NCBI RefSeq assembly: GCF_021018895.1
Contig: NC_079371.1
Span: 11,533,501-11,597,500 of the forward strand
Reading direction: 5' to 3'
Length of the DNA stretch: 64,000 bases
DNA from: Seriola aureovittata
Lineage: Eukaryota; Chordata; Actinopteri; Carangiformes; Carangidae
The notes beneath the pieces are model-generated. The model searched no databases and was not told the origin of the DNA. It saw only the letters and a list, made by a program, of their open reading frames with translations. The position numbers were made by a program, and so were the translations under genes. Shown here piece after piece: positions 39,887-52,800 of this stretch. The first letter of the stretch is position 1. Each line of letters opens with the position of its first letter.

Positions 39887-41561
39887 ATGGAGGATAGAAC
39901 AGAAACTCAGAGAGCTGTGAAGGTGGAGGAGCATTCTCGGTGCGTCATCCTGACTTATTTCCAGGGGGACACCAAGAGCATGGTGGATGCGCACTTCACC
40001 CGAGCTCTCAGTAAAGACTACAAGGCCATGGCTCCCGGAGCAAAGGCAAAGAAATTCCATAAAACTATTAAATTGGGTAAGCATATAAAATCAACAGTGT
40101 ATGATGTACCTGACTAACAACACAAACAATATCCGTCATCTTCACTACATGGCTTCTTTCTTTGTCTGCTGCAGAAGACAACAGCCCTTGTCAGGGCCTC
40201 GCTGTGAACTCTTACACAGAGTCACAGCCCCCTCCTGTACCAGGACACCTTCTAAACTTCGGCCCTGCAGACAACACTCCTGGCCCATGGCACTCGCTCG
40301 CTGCCAGGGCAGGACAGGGCCCGGGTTTGCCATCTATTGCATACTCCCTGTCGCCAGAAGGGTTGAGTGTTACTGGACAGCAATACGCCACATCCCTGCT
40401 CAACCTGCTGCATAGTGACAGGGGTGAGATGGGACCCAGCATGGCATCCAGCTCCAAGCCAGAACTGATTCCCAGCTGGACGGTGCCTCAAGGGTTTAGA
40501 GAGTCTGTGGACCCAGCTGTAGGATTTGAACCTGGTAAGCACTGCAGCTAGAATACAGCATCTAAGGAAAAAAACTTTCCAACCAGTGAAATGAAAATAC
40601 CTGGACCTCAGATAGATAACACTTTAGATCCTGAGTAGTTTGAGAAAGCAACAAATCAAGGAGTTCCTCTACCTGTGAATCAATAATTATATAAAATTTA
40701 ATAATTAGTTACTAAAAACTGAGTGTTAATTACTATGCCAATGGTAAGTATCTAATCATTATATAGCTGAGGATCTACACACAAACAACTTTTCCCTTTA
40801 AACAGGATAATTAAATTATCCTGGTTAAAGTAGTCCACATGCTGTGCACACGTTTTTCACATCAGTCAAGGGGGAGTACTAAAAAACAATCATTTGTCCT
40901 CTGTGGTTCTGGAGGAGATCTCCAAAGCCAAACAGCCCTGCTGATGCCATAAGGCTTGTCTTGGTTAGGAACTAATGAAAATATGTTAACAAGTGCCTAA
41001 GGGGAACTCCTGATCAATTACTAAATGGCATGTCACCAATTTTTCTTCCTTATTATGTTAAGTATGTGTTTCTATTTATTTGTCCCTCTAAAGAAAATAC
41101 AATTATCTTATTACTCAACAGATAAGTAGCTACCAGCTGAGTTTGAGCATTTTAAGATACTTGAGAGAAAGCTAAAGTGTAATTAAAAAAAAGAAATCCA
41201 GAGCACATTCACATTAACATTCATATTCATTAGTTGGTCATGATGCACTCGCAGAGAGTAGGTATGATGCACTACTTCTTTACTTGAAAGCAGCAATTAC
41301 GGGTCATTTTGCACCTGATGCAGAGTTATTTAGTGGAAGTAGAAAGTGGTCAGTATGGGGGTTTACAGATATGTAGGCGCTAATCATCAGGTGGACAGCA
41401 GACCACCTATTATATTCAGAGTTCTTTTAGAATTGGTTAATAACCAATTAGTTCCTGATTTCCTTGTCGGTAACCTTTGTAACTTGCTTAGCAATCATTG
41501 ACATTTTGTCTCCTCTCTGACAGAACGGCGCATGGACAAGAAGGACCTGTACTGGTATTGA
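39887..41561 (+). CDS. vgll1: Vestigial-like protein 1 (TEAD co-factor)
   Basis: Nuclear transcriptional co-factor; the family binds TEAD factors through a short TDU motif. Three coding exons: 39887-40076, 40175-40534, 41524-41561, joined in phase (1, 1) to give 195 residues. The TDU motif is at about residues 20-41 (VILTYFQGDTKSMVDAHFTR followed by AL), with the conserved VxxHF core. The middle exon is Pro/Ser-rich low-complexity sequence of the type expected in VGLL proteins (QPPPVPGHLLNFGP; SLSPEGLSVTGQQYATSLLN). The tiny last exon ends ERRMDKKDLYWY-stop. It follows adgrg4 on the same strand, as in human Xq26, which supports VGLL1 over its paralogues. Human VGLL1 is about 258 residues, so this one is shorter in the variable middle. 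Confidence 0.9.
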
Positions 41562-43500
41562 AGAGAGAAAGACCACACAGTGTACACAACATCAGTTATA
41601 CCAGCTGTTCCATCGGTTAGCTGTTAGATGTTTTCTCGTCAAACAGTCCTCTGAGAACTCAAAAAGAAGAAACAGCAGCGCTTTCATTTCCTTCCCCACT
41701 CTCTCCATTTCTCAGTGAAATGACCTCAGTGCGTCAGCATGCGCTTAACTGGAACAGCCGTTCTGAAAGGAAACGGTCTCTCACAAACCTGTTCTTCAAC
41801 TCTGTCATTCCTCTCGTAGATCTCCGAGCACTGTATATGCTGTTGCTCCCTTTGCAGTGGAATTGGATGAAGGAGATTTTCTTGTGTCTTTATCAGGCAC
41901 TTCTCTTAACGGGCCTACACCAGTAAATAGACCAGTATTACATTATTACATTGTGAGCCTGTTGAGCGTATAAATATTGATGTTAATATCCGTCTGGAGT
42001 TTACTTAGATGAGTTTAATTGTGATGATGATGATAGTGTAATTTCAATGACTTGTGTTCTGTAATCTTCAGTTTAAGGTCTCTTTGAAAAGTGTTGTGTG
42101 CTTTACAAAAATGGAATCATATACAAACAAACTTCAATATCTGAGTAGACAATATAATATATATAAGACATGTGAAATGCATCTAATGTAAAACAGTATC
42201 AAAATGGCTTTGTAAAGAACTGTGCATCAGACAGCAAACCACACAAAGTGAACAATAGTGACACCTGATGGCAAGATTGATACTACTATCTCAATGATGT
42301 GTTGTATACGATTTTTGATTTACCAAGACATGAAGACATATGATCAGTGATGGGAGGTAACCAGGTACATTTACTCAAGTATAGAGCTTAGGTATAATTT
42401 TGGCATACTTCCATTTTATGCTTCTTTACACTTAAACTTCACTATATTTCAGAGGTAAATATTGTACATTCTACTCTCCAAAAATATAATAATATATCAC
42501 TGACAGCGGCTATTCTGCATAATGAATACTACTTACTTTAGAGTAGTACAATTGTGAATGTGAGGCTTTTACTTGTAAAGGAGTATTTTTACATCGTGTT
42601 TATTTCTTTTTAATTAAGTAAAATGATTTGAATCCTTCTCCTGCCACTGCATACAATCAATTTATCTTTACCTTTACTTACTGATATTGTGGAAATCAAA
42701 GGTGTTCAAAACTAAAATACATAAGTGAAATGATAGGAATGAATCGTCTTCTGAATCAACACAAACACTGAACATTTACTAAATGCTTTGATCTGAATGA
42801 ACAGACAGCCAGTTACATACTGTATCTGGCTCTGCTCTGTTTGTCTTGATTGACAGACAAACACTTTATGAAAAATTGCATTGAGAAATAAAATATTTCA
42901 TATCTTGGATTTATTCATTGTTGAAGATCTCTATAATTGACAGTCAAGTTTGTCTTCCAAACTCCATCCCAGGTACAGGTGTAGATTTGTGGTTATGTTA
43001 TAGTTGAATTGATATTTGCAGCTGTGCGGAGTGAACTCACCACAGCTGCATTAGACTCAACAGAAAGTGTCAGGCTGCAAATGAGTCTATACAGAAACAG
43101 GTTTTTCAGGACACACTCTGTTCATCATCATCACCACCCCAAGTTTTCTCAGCTCCATTCATCTGTTTGTGCTTTTACCACTTTACACATCCACATGACC
43201 TATTTCATTTAGTGACCCACAAGAAGATGTTGCGAGAGTACCCTAACTGAATCTGTGGTGACTACAGTGGGTGTATGTAAGTGGAGATTTGTTAGTGTGT
43301 TGTCATTATTATCTTCACACCTTGAGTTAGGCTCTGTCAATGACAGCTTTACCTTTGGCTTCGCCGAGAAGATTTATTAGAGTTCCACAACCAGAGGAAA
43401 ATTTTTCAAAGGTGTTAAGATAGTTGAAGTTTTTCTGACTTCAGATAAGAGAAAGTTAGGATTGAAAGTAGGTCATGATGTAGTAAAGTCTGGTCTAGCA
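41562..43500. other. vgll1 3' flank
   Basis: Probably vgll1 3' UTR at its left end. A canonical AATAAA at 42887-42892 is one candidate end. Contains a MITE copy (42345-42649) and no coding exon. Confidence 0.4.
42345..42649 (-). repeat. hAT-like MITE, copy D (inverted)
   Basis: Starts CAGTGATGGGAGG and ends CCTTCTCCTGCCACTG, whose reverse complement CAGTGGCAGGAGAAGG matches the usual left end. The interior (CATTTTATGCTTCTTTACAC) is the reverse complement of copies A and B. Confidence 0.6.
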
Positions 43501-43534
43501 GCATACTGCTCATTTTAACATAATCACATCTTGT

Positions 43535-43870
43535 TAGCAAGGTTAATGGCCTACAGCCATAGCAGCAGAGCGGTGCTTTGAACTAAATGCTATAATTAGC
43601 ACACTAACATGCTCACAATGACAATGGTGACAATGACAGGTGTAATGTTTACTATGTTCACCATCTTAGTTTCACATGTTGGCGTGCTAACATGATCTAA
43701 TCAGCAGGGAACACAAAGTATAGCTGAGGCCAATGTTATTAGTTTTGTAAGTATTTGGAGTTTTGCACTAATCTAATTGAATTGAAGAGGAACGCGCTGA
43801 TCAGATCGGTAAAGGGACTCCATGTCTGCTCACCATGAATGTCTGTATAAAATTTTGACCCAAGCAAATT
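43535..43870. repeat. Teleost interspersed repeat (GCTAACATG / CCATGAATGTCTGTA family)
   Basis: Includes GCACACTAACATGCTCACAA, TTCACCATCTTAGTTTCACA and CACCATGAATGTCTGTATAA. These motifs belong to a very common fish repeat. The right part matches the repeat at 51590-51930 (CCATGAATATCTGTACCAAA there). Confidence 0.55.
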
Positions 43871-46800
43871 TGAGATGTTTAATTTTGGTGAACCAATGAA
43901 GAGTTTTTAAATTCATGTGCTTGAAAAGAGAGATTTACTACTGAAATACTAATCTTTGTTTTTACCTTCGACCGTTTCTACCTCCTTCTTATTCATTTCT
44001 GATCATGATGACGCAGGGATTATCCATGTGTGACACATCATAAGTCGATGAGTCTGATATGTTTAGTGTCAGTTCACCAACTGGTTCTTTTTAATTGTTT
44101 GTCATGCAGCATGACAACAGTATCCACATCTAACTGCAGACACCAATTATGGCCTCGGATGGAGGAGAATCTGTCTCCATATGACGAGGGTGGATTATTG
44201 ATGGTGTTGTGCTAATATTAGTTTCTTCCCATCTGGTACTGCATAAACCATGGGTGGGTTACCAAATGGGCTTATTGGGCAGTGTTCCAGAGGGCTCATG
44301 GACTCTCGTCCAGGTGCAGACACTGGTGGAATAGGAGGCCTTTCATGTGTCTGTGTCCAGGGGCCAAGCATCTCAAAATCAGGCTTTAGCATTTAAACAA
44401 TGCCTGTGTTACAATGGGACAATGCCAGCGCTTGGAACTATCTAAGCTATTGTCACTGGTTGGAATCGGACATACTCATAACACATTTGTTGGCAAAAAT
44501 GAAGCACAAAAGCATACGTGCATGATGCTTATATAGTCTATATACACTTCTCCTATATCCCAAGTTGGCAGCTTATTAGGTACATCTAGCTAAAACTAAC
44601 AGTTCTGCAATGAATCCTGCTTCATGATGGTCATAATGTTCAGTTTTGTTCAAACTGTTTAATAGAGGTGTTGATTCTTCACCTTGACTTCATCTCTGAC
44701 TCCCTGGGTTGAGACAGTAGTAGTTGTAAACTTTTACCAGAAACAGGAAGTAGTATATAATGTTGCCACAGATTCAGTGAGTTGCACTGTTGTGGGCAAC
44801 AACAATTTTTTTTTGCCTATATTTGTTTACATTTTGGAAAATTAATTAAGCCAAATGAGCTATTAACAGTTACTTTTTATTAGTTACCATTGGATGTACT
44901 GACAGCGATACTGGAGAGATCTGAAGTGTTCCTATTTCTGCAACCTTAATTCTACATTATCTCATAATTATGAGATAGTTTTCTCATAATTAGGATCATT
45001 AGGATTAAGGAGCTTGTATTTGTGAAATCTTTTTGTGCAATTATAAAATAGTAATTACAAGATTTTTCTTCTGTGAATGCAATGCTTTTCCGTATAAAAA
45101 GAAACAACTTGCCAAATAATTCTAATACCATCCTCAGTGACATTAATACTTCCCACCATCTTAAACCGAGAGGGAAAGAGAAGCAGATTAAATCAAGTAG
45201 CTCCATAATTCCTCAGTCTTCTCAAATAGCAAAGATTGATAACCAAATTAACCTTTTCTCATAATTATGAGATCTTTTCTTGTAATCATGAGATACTAAG
45301 TCATAATTATGAGATAAGGGCTTCCATTCGGTTTTATCTTGTGAAAGCATTGCACGATGTTAATTTCAGTAACTTGAAAAAAAAAATAGGAGTTAGGTTA
45401 CATTGCTTGCAAATATAAAATGATGCACATAATGTTTCATTGTCCTTAAATGCCTCTATTATGCAGAAACTGTCTAATATGAATATGAATATGTATGATA
45501 GTACAAACTTCCCCAGAATTTCAGTATGGTCACTATTCATATGGTAATTTGTCATTTCACCACTGAAAACTTACTGAAGATGGTATTTAACATACAGTGG
45601 TCTTCAAGACACCACCATTAACTGGCATAATTAACACAAAACAGGACTTGTTTTCCTGCTCAATCCAATTACACCAGCGTCATTAAGACCCAACTCAGAC
45701 AATATCAGCTTGACAAAACAATCCAGTGATATAATCAGTCAGTAGCTGAACCTTAGCTGTGTCTTTTTAGGTATTCTGAGATTATTTAATTCTCAGAGTT
45801 CTTTAATTGATCTTCCCACTCTCTAACCTTTCCTTCAGTATAGTCAATATCTTTCTGTTGATTTTCTCAGAATGTCTTTGATGATATTTCATATGATCTT
45901 TGCACAAACAGCTTAAGAGCTAGGAAAAAATCACGGTGAGTTGTTTTTGGTATTTCTACCAGTGTTGCAGATAGAATATTCTTAGTGAATTGTTGAATTA
46001 TTTAAATCTTTAAAAGGTTAGAAACTTGACAATTGGTAAAATATCAAAAATTAGTATTGGTCTTTGTTGTTGGATTTGTGTCTCCTTTTCTCCCTTTTTC
46101 AAAGCAACTGGATAACTGGATCCTCTTCTTAAACTAATATGTATTCAGATTGAATTTGTTCTGTTGCAAATGCGGAGGAAAATCCCTCAGTTGAACTTTG
46201 TCTTCAGAGGGGATACAGCTAAATCCCTTTCAAATTTCTCTCCTTCTAGATCGCTTATGTTCTTTACGTTATGGTAAGGACTGATCTTGTATTTAAAGAA
46301 CTCTTATTGAATGCACATTTAATCTTTAATCTCTAGATGGTAATGTTTAAATCTATAAAAAAAAAAGGGGTAAACTGCATGGTTCATGCTACAGTTTACG
46401 TGAACTACATTCCTCATTGCTTCCTCCAAAGTGGATGTATGATTCTCAGGTTTCTTGCAAACAGATTAAATCAGAGTTACATCAGCTGTATAGAAACTAG
46501 TCTTTTTGATTAGTAACGTTTTTGTTTCGTCATTTCAAAGCCACAGCACATGTATTATTGAAACATGCGTCCTTGAAATAAAAAAAAGGATTAAAACTGT
46601 CGAAAAAAGTAACAGAACAACTAAACAGGAGAAGAAAAGTAAAGTGATTCTGATTTAATAAGCAGCTTCAACTGTTATCAGCTAAATCATTTTACATTTA
46701 TACAAATCTGGTTAGTTAAAACTTTTGAAGGAATCTGTAAGATGAGGCCTCTAATGGATCGAATTTCCTTTCTTTAGTGTTAAGAGAGAGGCTTCTAAAA

Positions 46801-49600
46801 GAGGTCTTGTTCATTGTGTCCCTGGCTGTCTTCGCCACGTGTCAGAGTTTCTCTTTGTCAAACGGACAGTCTCCATGATCCTCATATGACATTCACTTGG
46901 AAAATACAGCTCTTTCAGCTTCACTTCAGACAGCATCATAGAGATAATGCATTCCAAACAAAACAATTAGGACAGTGTGGGAACCAAGGAACCATCATCC
47001 TTGACCCACCTCAAGGGGCCGAATCACCTCTGTAAGTATCATACTTCACTCTAGCTGCTAGAGGTTTGAGTTTGTTATGTATGTTGGTGCACATACAAAT
47101 ATAAAAATGGATAAAAAGGAGTAAAAATACAGTCCAGAGTATATCTGAAACAAAACCCTGCGGTCTTCCAACTCAAGATCAGAATAAAGGCAGGTGCCTA
47201 TTAGGAGAACAGTTTATTCCTCTTTGCCTTACAGAGCTCAGAGGGCTCACATGGAGTCAGTGGTGTAACAAAGCCAGAATCAGGAAAGAAGACATAGCAG
47301 GTATGGATTGGAGGGACTTCTTATTAACAATTGACAAATCTTTCCGGTATATTTTTTGAGATACTGTATATAGAAAGAAGATTGACAGAAGGTGTGGAGG
47401 AGGAACAGCAGACAATCTGCATTTCTCCAGGAGGCAGGCATGGATTCAGTAGCCACTCATGCTTGAATCCATAATCCCTCTTCCTCCCTTGTGTCAGGCA
47501 TAATCAGGCTGATCTGTGGCTGAAGAAGAAGGGGGGTGTTTGGTGTGTCAGATGAACAATTCTATCCAGTGTTTGAGTCCTTTTATCTGGGTCTAATGAA
47601 AAACAATAGTATGACATTTTGCTCTGTTATTAAAGGGCAATACTGTTGTTTTTGCAAATTTAAAACCCCCCTCCAATAAAAATCAAGTGTTTAACCTTGT
47701 TAACATGTGCATATGGTGTTTTTTATATAATACAAAACATATCATGAGCGAAATAAGCAAACAATGCCATGGCTGAGTATTTCCAGACAGCCAGGGTTTC
47801 ATACGTCACAATCCTAAGGAACTAGTCCCGTCAAAATAAACTGTAACCTTGTCAGTACAGAGAGCAATGGTTTGCATTAGCATAAATCTCTGTGAATATA
47901 AAACTCTGTGTCAGCCACTGTCATATACAAGCTAACAAACAACATTAATGTAAACAAGATGCTAACTTCACCTATTGTTCTGATGCATCTGCTAGTTGCC
48001 AGTTTTGGTGCCAACAAACTTCTCATCAGGGTCTGAGTCTGGGTCTGACTTGGCTCAGACATGTAAAGCTAAATCCCTCTGATGTTTCTTCCACTAACCA
48101 ACTTCATATGCTCTGCTCTTCTCTGGTCAACCTTGATCTAGCAACGGTGGTGGTCGGGGCACGAGGCCTGATACAGAATTTCTCAATAAGGAAGTAAGTG
48201 TATATATGCTTCCAGCCAGTGGCATCATTAGGGTCATTCAGAGCTTTGCCCCGAATGTAATTTGAGGGGCAAAAAAAGTTTGCCAGGGCTTGATATCACC
48301 CTGCTGTCGAGCCATAGAAACTCTGTGTGTATTTGTGTTTGACCAGTATTTAGAGAGACAGAGGGTGGGATGACTGTTGGTGTAGGAACTAATGAAGTGT
48401 CATTCATGTAGGTAGAGCTTGGTGTTCATTGGTCAGTCCGCTAAGTCACTCAAACTGATGCAGAAGCCACGGGAATACGTCACGGTTACTAATCAAGCAA
48501 TAAAAGATAAACAAAACAATTCAATCTTCTCAGATTAAATAAATAAGCCTATACAGCATATGTTAAACCAGTCTGTTCAATCAATGTTGTCAATAACAGT
48601 GATGCAGATCCTGGACCCCCCTGCAAAGGTCTGGGCTAAGCTCCCAGTGTCTTGAAAGCTAGCAACACCCCTGCTTCCAGCCCCTTTTCAGATTTAAAAA
48701 TGAAAAATCTTTTTATGAGTGAAAACCATGTTAAAGAAAATGTTAATCATAGCAGCTTACATTTTATACAACTTAGGCTACTATAATAGTACATAAGGCA
48801 TGGCATATTGTGTCATATTGTTCAGAATGTTTATTTCTGTACTAGCATCCTTTGGTTTCCATTAGTTCATACATTCTTGAATGAAGTAATGAAATAGCCC
48901 ATTGCTGTGAACATCACTTCTGCTTTTGTTGTTGTCAGATCGATATTATCATTTTATGTCAATGCAGCTGTCTCCACTGCATGCAACAATGACGGAACTC
49001 AGTCAACTTAGATTTTCTACACGGATCGTCTTAAATGGGTTTCAAGTCTCTGTAACTTTGCATAATGCTGACTGTAAGGACAACTTGGAAAATGGTTACT
49101 GTAATTTAAATAGAATACAACACACATAAACAGTGGGTGGTTTATAGTATTGGATGCTGTGCAGAAAGAATGCTGAGCAGGTGCGAAACTTCCTTTGTCG
49201 GTGACTTACTTTGTGCTCAATTGAAGCAGCTGTATGCAGCTGCACACAGAAACAGTCTGGCACAGAAAGCAGCAATGAATATGAAATGCAGAGCTTAGCA
49301 AAGTCACGCAACCAAAGTTCGTATTCCCTAAGGGGAACGCTGGGAGTAATTCTCTCCAGTGTGACTGTAAAAAATCACAACTTCAATTTGGACAATCATT
49401 TGATCTGGTCTATATCTGCCGTGAAAAATTCGAAAACCCAGTGAAGTCGGTGGAACTATGCGAATTTATTTCACGTCTTAAAATAAGCTCAGCACAGTGC
49501 CTTGAAAGGCATTGAATTTGCAGCTGGAAAGCAATTAATTGGTGGATTTATTCTATTTACACAGGGCATTGTGATCAAGAGGACTGACTATAATAACTGG
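43871..49600. other. Gene-poor intergenic stretch between vgll1 and the opsin
   Basis: About 5.7 kb where I recognise no coding exon, tRNA or other RNA gene. Open frames are short and lack known motifs. The one notable structure is the cluster of TCATAATTATGA palindromes at about 44958-45316, listed separately. Confidence 0.45.
44958..45316. repeat. Cluster of TCATAATTATGAGA palindromes
   Basis: Near-perfect palindromic units (TCTCATAATTATGAGA) occur at about 44958-44975 and 45257-45273, with partial ones at about 44983-44994, 45277-45293 and 45300-45315. They bracket about 260 bases of otherwise unremarkable sequence, which could be a small palindrome-ended element. Confidence 0.5.
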
Positions 49601-49686
49601 AGAGATTCTAAGAAAGGACGAAGTATGTGTTTGCGTGAGGCAGAGAGAAGGGGTGGGGGTATTTGCATTTATTGTAAGGGTGCAGG

Positions 49687-49692
49687 TATAAA
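49687..49692 (+). promoter_or_regulatory. Candidate TATA box of the opsin gene
   Basis: TATAAA about 155 bases upstream of the opsin ATG. This fits a short 5' UTR but is unsupported otherwise. Confidence 0.3.
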
Positions 49693-49846
49693 GAAGAGCA
49701 CAGGGCACACCCAACTCTCTCGACTTCTAATAACTGTGTAATAACGGCCCTCGCAGCGCGTGGAGCTGCTGTAGCGGGTCTGTGAGGGACTTTGAGCTTC
49801 TCGCTGTGTGTGTCCAGCTCCAGCCCTCTGCTCTCCTCCCATTGCT

Positions 49847-52800
49847 ATGGTCGTCCACATGCGCGGTTGCAATTTCAGCACCACAGACAGTTCCCTCTCC
49901 AGCTCCAGCCTCAGCACCGACGCCACCCTGCGGGACACCCCGGCGTCCCACAGCCCCGGCGGGCTGAGCCGGACTGGCCACACAGTGGTGGCAGTATGCC
50001 TCGGCTTCATTCTAGTCGCGGGAATCCTCAACAACTTCCTCACTCTGCTCGTGTTCGCCAAGTTTCGCTCTCTCTGGACGCCCATCAATCTCATCCTGTT
50101 GAACATCAGCCTGAGCGACATCCTCGTTTGCGTTTTCGGGACACCCTTCAGTTTTGCTGCGAGTCTGCACGGGAGGTGGCTCATTGGAGAGTACGGCTGC
50201 AAGTGGTACGGGTTCGCCAACTCCCTCTTCGGTAAGTGACACCTGCAAATATAGACTCTGAATATATCTGTTTACTCTTTCCACCAACTTGTGTTGAAAG
50301 TAGTAACTTTTATGATGAATTCAACAAGTTGGGGATACTGACTTTGTTAAAGGCAGTGGTGGAAGAAGTATTTAGATCCTTTGATAATAGTGTAGCAACA
50401 CTTGGGTGTAGAAATACAAATTTACAAATAAAAGTCCTGCATTCAAAATTGTAAAGTAAAAGTGCAAAACTATTATCAGCCAAATATTAGATATCAAAAA
50501 GTAAAAGTACATAGAACCTTTTAGAGTATTATTAATATTGGATCATTATTGATGTAGTCCATGTAAGCTGCTGTAATAATATAGCATACTTTAAATCTTG
50601 CAATTTATATGTAAAATCTTAATGTGCAAGTAGCATATAGTTATAAGTATACAGTTAGTGCAGTAGGATCAAAATTACAATACCTCTCTCTGAAATGTAG
50701 TAGTGTAAAATCATAAACATAGCATAATCTGAAAATACTATTATCTCAAAATTACAGAACTAATTTCCACCACTTGCTAATTAAAGCAAAAACAACCATG
50801 CTGCAGTTCAAGTATCACCGATTTGAGTCAAACAGAAGGGCGTCAGAGAAGAAAGATTTCTCCATTCATTTTAAATTGATATGTATCATCAATACAGTTG
50901 ATTGGCTATTTTAAGACCGAAGACAACACTGAGATTCAAAACATAACTAGGCTATTATGAGGCTACACATGGAAGCCAGTGACAGTGAGAGACAGTATAC
51001 TGTTGCAGTCTATTCATCCTGTGCAGATGATTCAGGTCCAATGTGACATTTTATGGAGTTCATTTGGTTTTGCTCCTTTGACCTCTTATTCTGTTGAATC
51101 CTGAGCACCAGCCCCTCTATAGGCAGCATACAGGAACATATACTGTAGGCCTATACGGGGCGTGTAAGAACTATAATGAAATATTTCAGTTCAAAGATTT
51201 TAGCAGCTGAGTTAGAAATGCACATCCTGTCTTTGTATTTGTTGGACAAAAGAAAACTTTGTATTATCTCATCATCCTACTGATGCATCACAGTTAACAC
51301 ACACATTTACATGCCCTTCAATATGGCAAGGCAATTTCATTTATGTAGCACCACTTAGACACAAGGCTATTTAAAAGTGCTTTACAGAGGGAACCGCTAA
51401 GTTAAAGGTAAGACATTAAGAAGACATTAAAATTGCATTTAAAAGACAATAAAACAGAAACAAAAGCATTTAAAGGACAGTACAAAAATTCTTTTTCACA
51501 CACACATCCACAAACATTGTTAAAGGACAAATCCAACCCACAATCTAACTAACCAAGAAGGTTTGACAGTGAAGCTCACTTTTTTAATTATCAACAGTCA
51601 TTCGTGTAGGTGAGGAGTTGAGGCTAGCAAGATTGTACCTTCTTTATGCAGTCTGAAGGCATTCTGGGAAATGTATTAACGTGACTATAGCGCTAAATGG
51701 AATTTCAAGTCCATGAATATCTGTACCAAATTTTATGGCAATCCATCCAGTAGTTTTTGAGACATTTCTCTCAAAACCACAGATTGAAACCTTGTGGTGG
51801 TGCTAGAGGAAAAGTCAGCTGTTGATCACCAAAGTCATCAGGATTCAATGTGTATAAACTATGAATATCTCTGGCAATCCATCAAACGGTTGTTCAGATC
51901 CCTCAGTCTGGACCAAAGTAGTGGACCAACTGATACACCTTTGTTGCCATCCACAGAGGCAGCGAAAAGGCACAGTGATGACAGCAGCTGAACATCGTGT
52001 GAGGGGTGGGTTATTCTTTGAGGGTCTTTTGGTCTTAAGATTTTCTGTCACAATAAAAGGAGAAAGGAACACTTTTCCACACACATTCAGATGACCCACA
52101 GTCACCTCAGTCATTTACAGAGCTAGTCTTCAGTGACGTCCTGTCAGTCACTCGTTTCTACACTATAATTACTCCACTAATTTATACAGTACATTTAGTG
52201 CCTCACTGTCTAAGATTGGTGAGGATCAACAGCGGTGAGAGGGCACATGTTTCAATAATATCATGTGATGGTCGCATACAGCTTCAAATGAAAGTTTTGC
52301 CTTGTTGTAAATGTATAATATAAAGCACTTAGGTTACATTAGGATGTAATGAAATTACATGAAACTGCAAGGCAGGTTGGGCATGAACTGTCCCTCCACC
52401 GAGCGAACCAGTTAAGAATTGTTGGTGGAAAAATGAGAAGCATTGTTCCAAAGATGAACTAAAAATTGCTCTCTGATTATTATATTTAACTTATTCTGTG
52501 TGTTTTCTCCTCTTTTGCTTCATAAGGGATTGTGTCCCTGGTGTCCCTGTCTGTTCTCTCCTATGAGCGCTACACCACTGTGCTGCGTTCCTCCCAGGTT
52601 GACATCTCCAACTTCAGGAAGGCCTGGCTCTGTGTCGGAGGCTCCTGGCTATACTCTCTCCTCTGGACATTGCCACCCTTCCTGGGGTGGAGCAGTTATG
52701 GGCCCGAGGGACCCGGGACCACATGCTCTGTGCAGTGGCACCTCCGCTCGCCCACCAGCATCTCTTATGTGTTGTGTCTCTTCATCTTCTGCCTGCTGCT

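Noticed and set aside
44195..44392. Minus-strand 65-codon Pro-rich open frame
   Set aside because: No splice context, no start context, no recognisable motif; length expected by chance.
46814..47035. Plus-strand 73-codon frame followed by a GTAAGT-like site
   Set aside because: No upstream acceptor linked to a gene and no known domain.
49669..50220. Minus-strand 183-codon open frame
   Set aside because: Antisense to GC-rich opsin exon 1.
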